Source: Micropruina sp.
GTDB lineage: Bacteria > Actinomycetota > Actinomycetes > Propionibacteriales > Propionibacteriaceae
DNA length: 64,000 nt
Assembly (NCBI GenBank): GCA_016711105.1
Contig: JADJTO010000004.1
Coordinates: forward strand, 124,001-188,000
Reading direction: 5' to 3'
Notes under the pieces: generated by a model
The model's database searches: none
The model's input: only the letters and a program-made list of their open reading frames with translations
What the model was told of the DNA's origin: nothing
Program-made: the position numbers and the translations under genes
Part shown: piece after piece, positions 57,047 through 64,000 of the stretch
How positions within the stretch are numbered: position 1 is the stretch's first letter
Layout of the letters: every line of letters begins with the position of its first letter

Positions 57047-57496
57047 CTAGTTGGACGGAGGTGTTGGCTCGTCGAAGACCGGGATTCGCAGCTGGGAGAA
57101 GGCACGAATCTCCCCGATCAGCCAGCCCAACACCACGCCGATCGTCGAGATGGACAGGGCCATCCGATCCAGCACGGCCAGGCGAGCAGGGTCGCTGCTG
57201 ATTGCCACCAGCAGGCCGGCCGGCACGAGCACCCGGATGACGTAGGAGGCCACTGAAGCGAGCAACAGCGCGGACGGCTCCGCGTCCGCCATCGCCACCT
57301 GCACGAGTTGCCCGATGCCCATGAACGCCAGGGTGGCGATCGCGGCGATCAGGGCCGTGAGGCCGGCCGCCTCGCCGCGCAGCACGTACAACGTCGGCAC
57401 CACGATGAGGGCCACCAGGTGGCCGCCGATCGCTCCGGCGCTCAGCAGTCGGCGCGCTTGCAGAACCCGAGTTGAGGGAGGCGACCGATCAGCCAC
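57047..57496 (-). CDS. AtpI-like membrane protein upstream of atpB
   Basis: 149 residues with four hydrophobic segments (GAIGGHLVALIVVPTLYVL; LTALIAAIATLAFMG; LLLASVASYVIRVLV; ISTIGVVLGWLIGE). This matches the ATP synthase protein I-like genes that precede atpB in actinobacteria. It overlaps the wecA stop by 8 bases. The exact function is not established. Confidence 0.75.
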   Translation of the reverse strand: MADRSPPSTRVLQARRLLSAGAIGGHLVALIVVPTLYVLRGEAAGLTALIAAIATLAFMGIGQLVQVAMADAEPSALLLASVASYVIRVLVPAGLLVAISSDPARLAVLDRMALSISTIGVVLGWLIGEIRAFSQLRIPVFDEPTPPSN

Positions 57497-58594
57497 CCGT
57501 CCGCGCCTTGTCTCGAACCGGACGCCAGGTCAGGTAGCCGGCCACCACCAAGCCCAGGATCACCAACGCGATCACCGCCGGATCGCCGGTCAGCCCGATC
57601 CCCACCATGCCGAACGCCAGCAACGCCGACCACAACCAGAGCAGGCCCACCGCCCGGGGGTGGCTATGGCCCAGTTCGAGCATCCGATGGTGCAGGTGTT
57701 GCTTGTCAGCCTGGTACCACAGCTTGCCCGCCATGGTTCGGCGGACATAGGCCAGGATCAGGTCCGCCACCGGGAGCGCCATCACGGCCAGCGGGAGGAC
57801 CAAGGGCAGGTAGGCGGCCAGGAGGCCACCTCCCTCCGCGTTGATCCGGGAGGGATCCAGCTGACCGGTCAGACTGATCATCGAGGTGGCCAGCAGGAAG
57901 CCGAGCAGCATCGAACCGGAGTCCCCCATGAACATCCGCGCTTTGTGAATGTTGTAGGGCAGGAAGCCGATGCAGACCCCGATGGTGCCGACCGTGACCA
58001 GACTTGCCGTGGTGGCCCGGACGAGTTCCTGCTCATAACTGAGCAGGTAGGCATAGACGAAGAAGGCGCCCGCTCCGATCGCCACCACGCCCGCGGCCAG
58101 GCCGTCCAAGCCGTCGACGAGGTTGATCGCGTTCACGCAGATGAAGATCAACACCACGGTCAGGATGATCGAGGTCGCGTCGTCCAGCGACACGATCGTG
58201 TCCGGCAACGGGATCCAATACACCTTGACCCCGTTGAGCACCGCGATCCCGGCGGCGAGGATCTGCCCGGCAATCTTGGCCAAGGCGCTCAGCTCGTACA
58301 TGTCGTCGAAGACGCCGACCACACAGATGACCGCCCCGGCGATGAAGACCGCGCGCACGTCATGCGCGACGAGGTCAAGCGACCCAGCCAGGGCAACTGT
58401 CCGGCGACCAGAAACCCGGCCGCGAGCCCACACAGCATGGCCACGCCACCGAAGTACGGGATGGGCTTGGTGTGCACGTCGCGATCCCGCACCATAGCCA
58501 CAGCATTGAAGCGGAACGCCAAACGGCGACAGAGACCTGCCACGAGGTAGGTGACCCCCGCCGAGATCAGCGCGATCAGCAGGTATTCACGCAT
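57489..58594 (-). CDS. WecA/TagO-type undecaprenyl-phosphate sugar-1-phosphate transferase (apparent frameshift)
   Basis: About 368 residues after correction, MraY/WecA family. It primes cell-wall polymer synthesis by moving HexNAc-1-P to undecaprenyl phosphate. Conserved parts are PYFGGVAML, VFDDMYELSALAK, the Asp-rich NAINLVDGLDGLAAG, MFMGDSGSMLLGF and the His motif KQHLHHRMLELGHS. The frame breaks near 58378; adding one G to GGG reads LPWLGSLDLVAHDVRAVF. It overlaps tsaC by 8 bases. Confidence 0.92.
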
Positions 58595-59246
58595 CTGGGT
58601 CGCCGAAGAGCCCGGGGACGACCGCGTTCATCTCCTCGCGGGTGATCCGGCCCTCGCGAAGGATGCGCGGCTCCGAACTCAGGTCGACGATGGTGGACGG
58701 CACCGGACCACTGGCCGGGCCGGCGTCGAGGTAGACCCGAATCGACCTGCCCAGCTGCGACTCGGCCTCATCCACACTCATCGCGGCTGGTAGGCCGCTG
58801 ACGTTGGCGCTGCTGACAGCCAGCGGGCCGGTGCGACGCAGCAGTTCACGAGTGAACGGGTGATCGGGCACCCGAACGGCGATCGTGTCCGTCCGATCGC
58901 CCAGATCGAGCCTCAGGCTCGGCTGCGCACGGACGATGATGGTCAGTGCGCCCGGCCAGAAGGCCCGGGCCAACTCCATGGTCTGCGCCGTGATTTCGGT
59001 TCCCATCGAACGCAGCATCGAGACCTCGGCAATCAGCACCGGCGGGGGCATGTCGCGGCCGCGTGCTTTCGCGTCCAGGAGGCCCTGAACGGCACTGGCA
59101 GAAAAGGCGTCGGCACCGATTCCGTAGACGGTGTCGGTCGGCAGCACGATGCAGTCGCCGTTGCGGACGGCCACTTCGGCGGCGTCCAGTGCCTCGGCGG
59201 CCGTACTGCCGATGTCAAAACGTTGCCAATCCTCGGTCGTGCTCAC
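58587..59246 (-). CDS. tsaC: L-threonylcarbamoyladenylate synthase
   Basis: 219 residues, Sua5/YrdC domain. It makes the precursor of tRNA t6A37. Typical motifs are IVLPTDTVYGIGADAF, KARGRDMPPPVLI, FWPGALTIIV and VSSANVSGLPAA. The GTG at 59246 overlaps the prmC stop (GTGA); an ATG three codons earlier (59255) is an alternative. It has the short form without the extra Sua5 domain. Confidence 0.95.
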   Translation of the reverse strand: MSTTEDWQRFDIGSTAAEALDAAEVAVRNGDCIVLPTDTVYGIGADAFSASAVQGLLDAKARGRDMPPPVLIAEVSMLRSMGTEITAQTMELARAFWPGALTIIVRAQPSLRLDLGDRTDTIAVRVPDHPFTRELLRRTGPLAVSSANVSGLPAAMSVDEAESQLGRSIRVYLDAGPASGPVPSTIVDLSSEPRILREGRITREEMNAVVPGLFGDPDA

Positions 59247-60091
59247 GCGCCCCATCCTGCCAGTTGCCCACCCCGCCGGGCGGTCACGAACCGCGGTCGG
59301 TCGTTCAGGTCCTTCACGTCCCGGATCTGCTCGTAGCCCCCGGCCCCGACGAACACCGCGGGCGCCGACTCGTCCTGCACCTCGGCATGCTCGACGGCAA
59401 CCCATCCCCCCGGACGCAACAGTCGAGCTGCGACGCCGGCCACAACCCGGATGGCGTCCAGTCCGTCTTCTCCGGAGAACAGTGCTAGGTCGGGTTCGTG
59501 GTCGCGCACCTCGGGCGGGATGGATTCGTACACCTCCCACGGAATGTAGGGCGGGTTCGCGATCACCAGGTCGACGGTGCCGTTCAGTTCCGGCAGCGCG
59601 TCCTTCATGTCGGCCGACACCACCACGACCCCCGTCCCGGCCAGGTTTCGATCGGCGAACTCGACCGCTACCGGTGAGAGTTCCACCGCGTATTGCTCGG
59701 CACCTGGGTGTTCAACGGCGAGAGCCAGGGAGATGGCGCCACTGCCGGCACAGAGTTCGACCACCCGGGGCGTGTGCGGCACGTCGGCCAACCGCTCCAG
59801 CGCCCAGCCGGTCATCACCTCGGTCTCGGGGCGGGGAATGAATACCCCCGGGCCAACCGACAGGTGAACCGTCCGGAACGGCGCCAGACCGGTCAGATAC
59901 TGCACCGGCGTGCCGTCAGCGCGCTGGTCGACCAGCGTGGCGAACCGGGCTTCCTGGGCTGCCGTGATCGGGGGCCTGAGCAGGAGCTGACCTCGCGGGA
60001 CCGCGAGCACGTGCGCGAGCAGAATCTGGGCCTCGTTCAGCGGAATGCGAATGCTCGCCCACCGGGTCAAGCTTGCGGTGTCGCGGTTCAC
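59243..60091 (-). CDS. prmC: Release factor glutamine methyltransferase
   Basis: 282 residues. It methylates the GGQ glutamine of RF1 and RF2. The SAM-binding loop is VELCAGSGAISLAL, and the substrate-binding motif is NPPY in VIANPPYIPWEVY. The N-terminal helical domain carries NEAQILLAHVL. The ATGA overlap with prfA places the modifier beside its substrate. Confidence 0.95.
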   Translation of the reverse strand: MNRDTASLTRWASIRIPLNEAQILLAHVLAVPRGQLLLRPPITAAQEARFATLVDQRADGTPVQYLTGLAPFRTVHLSVGPGVFIPRPETEVMTGWALERLADVPHTPRVVELCAGSGAISLALAVEHPGAEQYAVELSPVAVEFADRNLAGTGVVVVSADMKDALPELNGTVDLVIANPPYIPWEVYESIPPEVRDHEPDLALFSGEDGLDAIRVVAGVAARLLRPGGWVAVEHAEVQDESAPAVFVGAGGYEQIRDVKDLNDRPRFVTARRGGQLAGWGA

Positions 60092-61176
60092 CCGATGTGC
60101 TCCAGCCGTTCGGCCAGGTCCGCGGCCTGCAGCGCTTCGAGAACGGCGGTCAAGTCGCCGTTCAGCACCGCGTCCAGGTTGTAAGCCTTGAATCCGATGC
60201 GGTGATCGGCGATTCGGTTCTCGGGGTAGTTGTAGGTGCGGATCCGCTCGGAACGGTCCACCGTGCGGATCTGGGACTTCCGGGCCGCTGAGGCCGCGTC
60301 CGCCGCTTGTTCCTCGGCCAAGGTGACCAGCCTGGAGCGGAGCATGCGCATCGCCTGCTCCTTGTTCTGCAACTGGGAGCGTTCGTTCTGGCAGGAGACC
60401 ACCGTGCCGGTGGGCAGGTGGGTGATCCGGACCGCCGAGTCGGTCGTGTTAACGCCTTGGCCTCCCGGTCCCGAACTGCGGTACACGTCGATACGAAGGT
60501 CGTCGTCGTTGACCTCCACCTCGGTTTCCTCTGCCTCGGGCATCACCAGGACGCCGGCCGCGCTGGTATGGATCCGTCCCTGGGTCTCGGTCACCGGCAC
60601 TCGCTGCACGCGATGAACGCCGCCCTCGAACTTCAGCACGCCGTAGGGCATGTTCTCCGGTTCCGAGTTGGCGGCAGCCTTGACCGCCAGGGTGACCGAC
60701 TTGTAACCGCCCAGATCGGTCTCTTGGGCGTCCAGCACTTCGACCTTCCAGCCCCGGGAATCGGCATAGCGGGTGTACATCTTGAACAGATCGGCAGCGA
60801 ACAAGGCCGACTCCTCGCCCCCCTCGCCCGACTTGATCTCCAGCATGGCGTCGGAGGAGTCGTGCGGGTCGCGTGGGGCGAGCAGCTTGGTCAACTTCGC
60901 CGTGACTTCGGTCAACCGCTCCTGTAGTTGGACGGCCTCCGCGGCGAAGGACTCGTCCTCTTCAGCTAGTTCGCCCGCGGCCTCGAGGTCGTCGGTGAGC
61001 TGCTCGAACTCCGCCAGGCTCTTGACGATCGGGGTGAGCTCGGCGTACCGGCGCCCGATTCTCCGAGCCTTGGTCAGGTCGGCATGGATGGCGGGGTCGG
61101 AGAGTTGACGCTCCAACTCGGCGAACTCCTCGCGCAGCCCCCCAGCTGCTTCGAACATGAGTGCCTTTCGATCCAT
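60088..61176 (-). CDS. prfA: Peptide chain release factor 1
   Basis: 362 residues. It terminates at UAA and UAG. The catalytic GGQ is in SSGPGGQGVNTTDSAV. The codon-recognition PxT motif is PVT (in RVPVTETQGRIH) rather than the more common PAT. The start lies 22 bases beyond the rpmE terminator. It begins a long co-directional run through the ATP synthase genes. Confidence 0.97.
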   Translation of the reverse strand: MDRKALMFEAAGGLREEFAELERQLSDPAIHADLTKARRIGRRYAELTPIVKSLAEFEQLTDDLEAAGELAEEDESFAAEAVQLQERLTEVTAKLTKLLAPRDPHDSSDAMLEIKSGEGGEESALFAADLFKMYTRYADSRGWKVEVLDAQETDLGGYKSVTLAVKAAANSEPENMPYGVLKFEGGVHRVQRVPVTETQGRIHTSAAGVLVMPEAEETEVEVNDDDLRIDVYRSSGPGGQGVNTTDSAVRITHLPTGTVVSCQNERSQLQNKEQAMRMLRSRLVTLAEEQAADAASAARKSQIRTVDRSERIRTYNYPENRIADHRIGFKAYNLDAVLNGDLTAVLEALQAADLAERLEHIG

Positions 61177-61197
61177 CGAGAAGTCCGGCGTCGTCCA

Positions 61198-61244
61198 ACA
61201 AAAGCAACGCCGGGGACGCCAGGGGTATCCCTGGCTCCCCGGCG
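61198..61244 (-). terminator. Rho-independent-type terminator after rpmE
   Basis: A long GC-rich inverted repeat on the minus strand (arms about 16-17 bases with a single bulged base, 61208-61244) is followed by TTGCTTTTG. It lies about 10 bases after the rpmE stop. This is the clearest canonical terminator in the window, and it insulates rpmE from prfA. Confidence 0.85.
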
Positions 61245-61254
61245 CGCGGTGAAG

Positions 61255-61482
61255 CTACTTGCCCTTCTTGGCCGCCGGCTTGGCGGCATACCGGCGCTCG
61301 AAGCGAGCAACGCGGCCTCCGGTGTCGAGGATCTTCTGCTTGCCGGTGTAGAACGGGTGGCAGGCCGAGCACACTTCGGCGTGGATCGAGCCGCTCTTGG
61401 CCGTGCTCCGCGTGACAAAGGTGTTGCCGCAGGTGCACGTCACCTGGGTGTCCCGGTAATCGGGATGGATGCCCTGTTTCAT
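61255..61482 (-). CDS. rpmE: 50S ribosomal protein L31
   Basis: 75 residues. The start MKQGIHPDYRDTQVTCTCGN and CSACHPFYTGKQKILDTGGRV are diagnostic. Four cysteines (CTC and CSAC) make it the zinc-binding form, whose copy under zinc limitation is usually replaced by a non-zinc paralogue elsewhere. The C-terminus is lysine- and alanine-rich. Confidence 0.98.
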   Translation of the reverse strand: MKQGIHPDYRDTQVTCTCGNTFVTRSTAKSGSIHAEVCSACHPFYTGKQKILDTGGRVARFERRYAAKPAAKKGK

Positions 61483-61717
61483 ACTCTTCTCCTATGTCTC
61501 GTGCCGGGTCGCCATCTCGTCTGTGGATGAGGCTGGATTGGCCTCGGGCGTGAACCGGCAGCGACCCTCTAGTCTGCCCGATCGGCCGGTCATCGCCAAA
61601 ACGTCCTACGGCGCGGTGTGTTCGCGGGGTCGAGCCAGTACCGGGTCCGCGCTGCGCGCGGGATCGCGCGACCTGGGCCCCCCGAAAATGTTGGCTGGCC
61701 GCCTAGTCTGTCGTCTC

Positions 61718-63400
61718 ATGGGCCACGTGGAGCTGTCGGGGATCGGGTACGACCTGCCGGACGGGCGGGCGTTGTTGACCGACATCAGCTTTCGGGTCTC
61801 CGATGGCGCAGTGGTGGCTCTGATCGGCGCGAACGGCTCGGGCAAGACGACATTGCTTCGGATCATCGCCGGTGATCTCGAACCCCACGCGGGAAGCACC
61901 TCCCGCTCGGGCGGCTTGGGAGTGATGCGCCAGTTCATCGGCAGCATTCGTGACGGCACGACGGTGCGGGAGCTGCTGTTCTCGTTGTCGCCGCCTCGGA
62001 TTCGGGCTGCCGTTGCTGCCGTGGATGCACTGGAACTCCTGCTCATGGCGCAGGACTCCCCCGCCGATCAGCTGGCCTACGCCGAAGCTTTAGGCGAGTA
62101 CGGCGATGCGGGGGGCTACCACCAAGAAGTGATCTTCGATGCGTGCTGCGTGTCCGCTCTCGGGATCGGCTTCGAGGCGGCCAAGTGGCGCGAGGTCAAC
62201 ACCCTGTCCGGTGGCGAGCAGAAGCGGCTAGCCCTGGAGGTGCTACTCCGCGGGCCGGACGAAGTGCTGCTCTTGGACGAGCCCGACAACTACCTCGATG
62301 TCCCGGGCAAGCGGTGGCTGGAGGACCAGTTGCGCCTCACCCAGAAGACCGTGCTGTTGGTCAGCCATGATCGGGAGTTGCTGGCTCGAGCGGCAACTCA
62401 GATAGCAGCCCTGGAGCTGGGGGCCGCCGGGAACACGCTCTGGGTGCATGGACGGGGCTACGCCGACTTCGCCTCGGCCCGCCAGGAGCGCTTCGAGCGG
62501 TTTGAGGAACTACGCCGTCGCTGGGACGAGCAGCACGAGCAGTTGCGGAAGCTGGTTGCGACCTTGAAAGTGAAAGCCACCTACAACGACGGGATGGCTT
62601 CGCGGTATCAGGCCGCCCAAACCCGGTTGGCGCGGTTCGAGGCGGCGGGTCCCCCACAGGCGGTCCCACGGCGTCAGGAGTTGTCGATGCGGTTGCACGG
62701 CGGACGGACCGGCAAACGGGCGGTCGTGTGTGAGGAGCTGGAACTGAGCGGATTGATGAAGCCGTTCTCCACCGAGATCTGGTTCGGCGACCGGGTTGCG
62801 GTGCTGGGCTCCAACGGGTCCGGCAAGTCCCACTTTCTTCGCTTGTTGGCCCGAGGCGGCTCCTCCCCCGAACCCTCGAACACGTCAGTGGATCACGCCA
62901 TCATCGAGCCGGTGAACTTCACTGGCGTGGGCAAGTTGGGAGCTCGGGTTCGTCCAGGGTGGTTCGCCCAGACGAATCGCCACCCTGAGCTGACGGGGCG
63001 AAACCTCCTGCAGATTCTGCACCGGGGCGATGACCACCGCGATGGCGTCGGCCAAGAACAAGCAGCCCGCGCCCTAGATCGCTACGAGCTGGCAAAGGCG
63101 TCCGAACAGCGCTACGAGACGTTGTCCGGCGGCCAGCAGGCACGCTTGCAGATTCTCCTGTTAGAACTCGGCGGCGCCACCATGCTCTTGTTGGACGAGC
63201 CCACCGACAACCTCGACATCGAGTCCGCCGAGGCCTTGGAGCATGGCCTCGCCGCCTTCGAGGGCACCGTGGTCGCGGTCACGCACGACCGTTGGTTCGC
63301 GCGGGGCTTCGACCGCTTCCTGGTCTTCGGCAGCGACGGTTCGGTCTACGAATCCGATCAGCCGATCTGGGACGAGGGCCGAGTGCTGCGCTCCCGATAG
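61718..63400 (+). CDS. ABC-F family ATPase
   Basis: 560 residues with two ABC domains and no membrane segments. Domain 1 has Walker A IGANGSGKTT, signature LSGGEQKRL and Walker B LLLDEPDNYLD. Domain 2 has GSNGSGKSH, LSGGQQARL and LLLDEPTDNLD. The linker of about 80 residues between them (FERFEELRRRWDEQHEQL) is the ribosome-contacting P-site motif region of ABC-F proteins. These act on translation, and some give antibiotic resistance. It lies on the opposite strand between rho and rpmE, which are normally close. Confidence 0.9.
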   Translation: MGHVELSGIGYDLPDGRALLTDISFRVSDGAVVALIGANGSGKTTLLRIIAGDLEPHAGSTSRSGGLGVMRQFIGSIRDGTTVRELLFSLSPPRIRAAVAAVDALELLLMAQDSPADQLAYAEALGEYGDAGGYHQEVIFDACCVSALGIGFEAAKWREVNTLSGGEQKRLALEVLLRGPDEVLLLDEPDNYLDVPGKRWLEDQLRLTQKTVLLVSHDRELLARAATQIAALELGAAGNTLWVHGRGYADFASARQERFERFEELRRRWDEQHEQLRKLVATLKVKATYNDGMASRYQAAQTRLARFEAAGPPQAVPRRQELSMRLHGGRTGKRAVVCEELELSGLMKPFSTEIWFGDRVAVLGSNGSGKSHFLRLLARGGSSPEPSNTSVDHAIIEPVNFTGVGKLGARVRPGWFAQTNRHPELTGRNLLQILHRGDDHRDGVGQEQAARALDRYELAKASEQRYETLSGGQQARLQILLLELGGATMLLLDEPTDNLDIESAEALEHGLAAFEGTVVAVTHDRWFARGFDRFLVFGSDGSVYESDQPIWDEGRVLRSR

Positions 63401-63424
63401 GTCTGGGAGCGCCGCCGCCTCAAC

Positions 63425-64000
63425 TCAGTTCTGCGAGGGAGTGGTGCGAGTGACCTGGATCAGGAACTCGCGGTTCGACTCCGTCTTCCGCATCCGCGAC
63501 AACAGCGTCTCCAGCGCGGTCTGGTCATCCAGGCCCGAGAGTGCCCGACGCAGCTTCCAGATGATCTGGAGTTCGTCACGACCCAACAGCAGTTCCTCGC
63601 GACGGGTGCCTGAGGCGTCCACATCGATGGCGGGGAAGATCCGCTTGTCGGCCAGGTCCCGTCGAAGCCGCAACTCCATGTTGCCGGTGCCCTTGAACTC
63701 CTCGAAGATCACGTCGTCCATCTTCGAGCCGGTCTCGATCAACGCGGTGGCAAGGATGGTCAACGACCCCCCGTGCTCGATGTTGCGGGCGGCGCCGAAG
63801 AACTTCTTCGGCGGGTAGAGCGCCGCCGAGTCCACGCCGCCGGAGAGGATCCGACCGGACGCCGGCGCAGCGAGGTTATACGCGCGACCCAGACGAGTGA
63901 TGCCGTCGAGCAGAATGACCACATCGCGGCCCATCTCCACCAGTCGCTTGGCCCGCTCGATCGCCAGTTCGGCGATGGTGGTGTGATCCTCGGCCGGACG
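63425..64000 (-). CDS. rho: Transcription termination factor Rho, partial (C-terminal part)
   Basis: The last 191 residues; the N-terminus lies beyond the right edge. Walker B is RDVVILLDGITRLGRAYN. The Q-loop (GRILSGGVDS) and the R-loop region (IETGSKMDDVIFEEFKGTGN) that contact RNA in the central channel are present, as is the RRDLADKRIFPAIDV segment. The conserved C-terminal half shows no disruption. It converges on the ABC-F gene with 24 bases between stops. Confidence 0.97.
   Translation of the reverse strand, partial: RPAEDHTTIAELAIERAKRLVEMGRDVVILLDGITRLGRAYNLAAPASGRILSGGVDSAALYPPKKFFGAARNIEHGGSLTILATALIETGSKMDDVIFEEFKGTGNMELRLRRDLADKRIFPAIDVDASGTRREELLLGRDELQIIWKLRRALSGLDDQTALETLLSRMRKTESNREFLIQVTRTTPSQN

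Noticed and set aside
1..64000. Defence island, prophage, biosynthetic cluster, CRISPR or tRNA genes
   Set aside because: Every sizeable gene except the secreted protein at 17.5 kb fits a housekeeping or known actinobacterial family. I saw no direct-repeat arrays, integrases, transposases or cloverleaf-like intergenic sequences.

Overview
The window is one continuous stretch of a GC-rich actinobacterial chromosome. Gene content and order suggest the order Propionibacteriales, probably family Propionibacteriaceae: a methylmalonyl-CoA epimerase, a cobalamin adenosyltransferase, the GlgE alpha-glucan pathway, NucS in place of MutS/MutL, and a Scy/FilP-like coiled-coil gene beside the epimerase. 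That assignment is inference; no rRNA gene is present to settle it. I found no tRNA, rRNA, CRISPR array, insertion sequence, prophage or origin. Genes are packed tightly, with no gene-free stretch above about 240 bases, and many are coupled by ATGA or GTGA stop/start overlaps.

Layout. (1) 1-13,048, minus strand: hisI-trpE-(Trp-associated membrane protein)-(HGxxPAAW protein)-trpC-trpB-trpA-sco-lgt-gltB-gltD, an amino-acid and nitrogen-assimilation block; gltD runs off the left edge. (2) 13,117-17,341, plus: a TIGR03085-type protein, serC, serA and a GT87-like membrane protein. (3) 17,527-19,068: a secreted protein of unknown role that looks like an insertion. (4) 19,069-29,078, mostly minus: VanZ-gatB-gatA-gatC (Glu-tRNA(Gln) amidotransferase), a divergent ACT protein, ligA, a MetE-like protein, mnmA and a cysteine desulfurase; the last two act together in tRNA 2-thiolation. 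(5) 29,229-39,113, plus: glgX, glgE, treS, pep2, glgB and a GNAT-NUDIX gene. TreS makes maltose from trehalose, Pep2 phosphorylates it, GlgE polymerises maltose-1-phosphate, GlgB branches and GlgX debranches the glucan. pgm at 41-42.6 kb links this to central sugar metabolism. (6) 42.6-49.4 kb: PH-domain membrane protein, mce, a polarity-type coiled coil, an AI-2E-type transporter, nucS, a hydrolase, a decayed cyclophilin lipoprotein and a cobalamin adenosyltransferase. (7) 49.35-61.18 kb, minus: prfA-prmC-tsaC-wecA-atpI-atpZ-atpBEFHAGDC-DUF2550, a classic actinobacterial ATP synthase block. (8) 61.2-64 kb: rpmE, an ABC-F gene and the C-terminal part of rho.

Sequence quality. About a dozen conserved genes (trpB, the Trp membrane gene, gatB, gatA, ligA, glgX, nucS, an alpha/beta hydrolase, DUF2550, atpD, atpZ, wecA) carry a 1-2 base indel, mostly in short homopolymers or dinucleotide repeats. 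Correcting each restores the expected family sequence. Because several are essential, I read these as consensus errors rather than biology and annotate the full-length genes. The cyclophilin gene at 48.2-48.65 kb differs: it has an in-frame stop and a large internal deletion.

I found no convincing undescribed multi-gene system. The loci most worth following are listed as findings.
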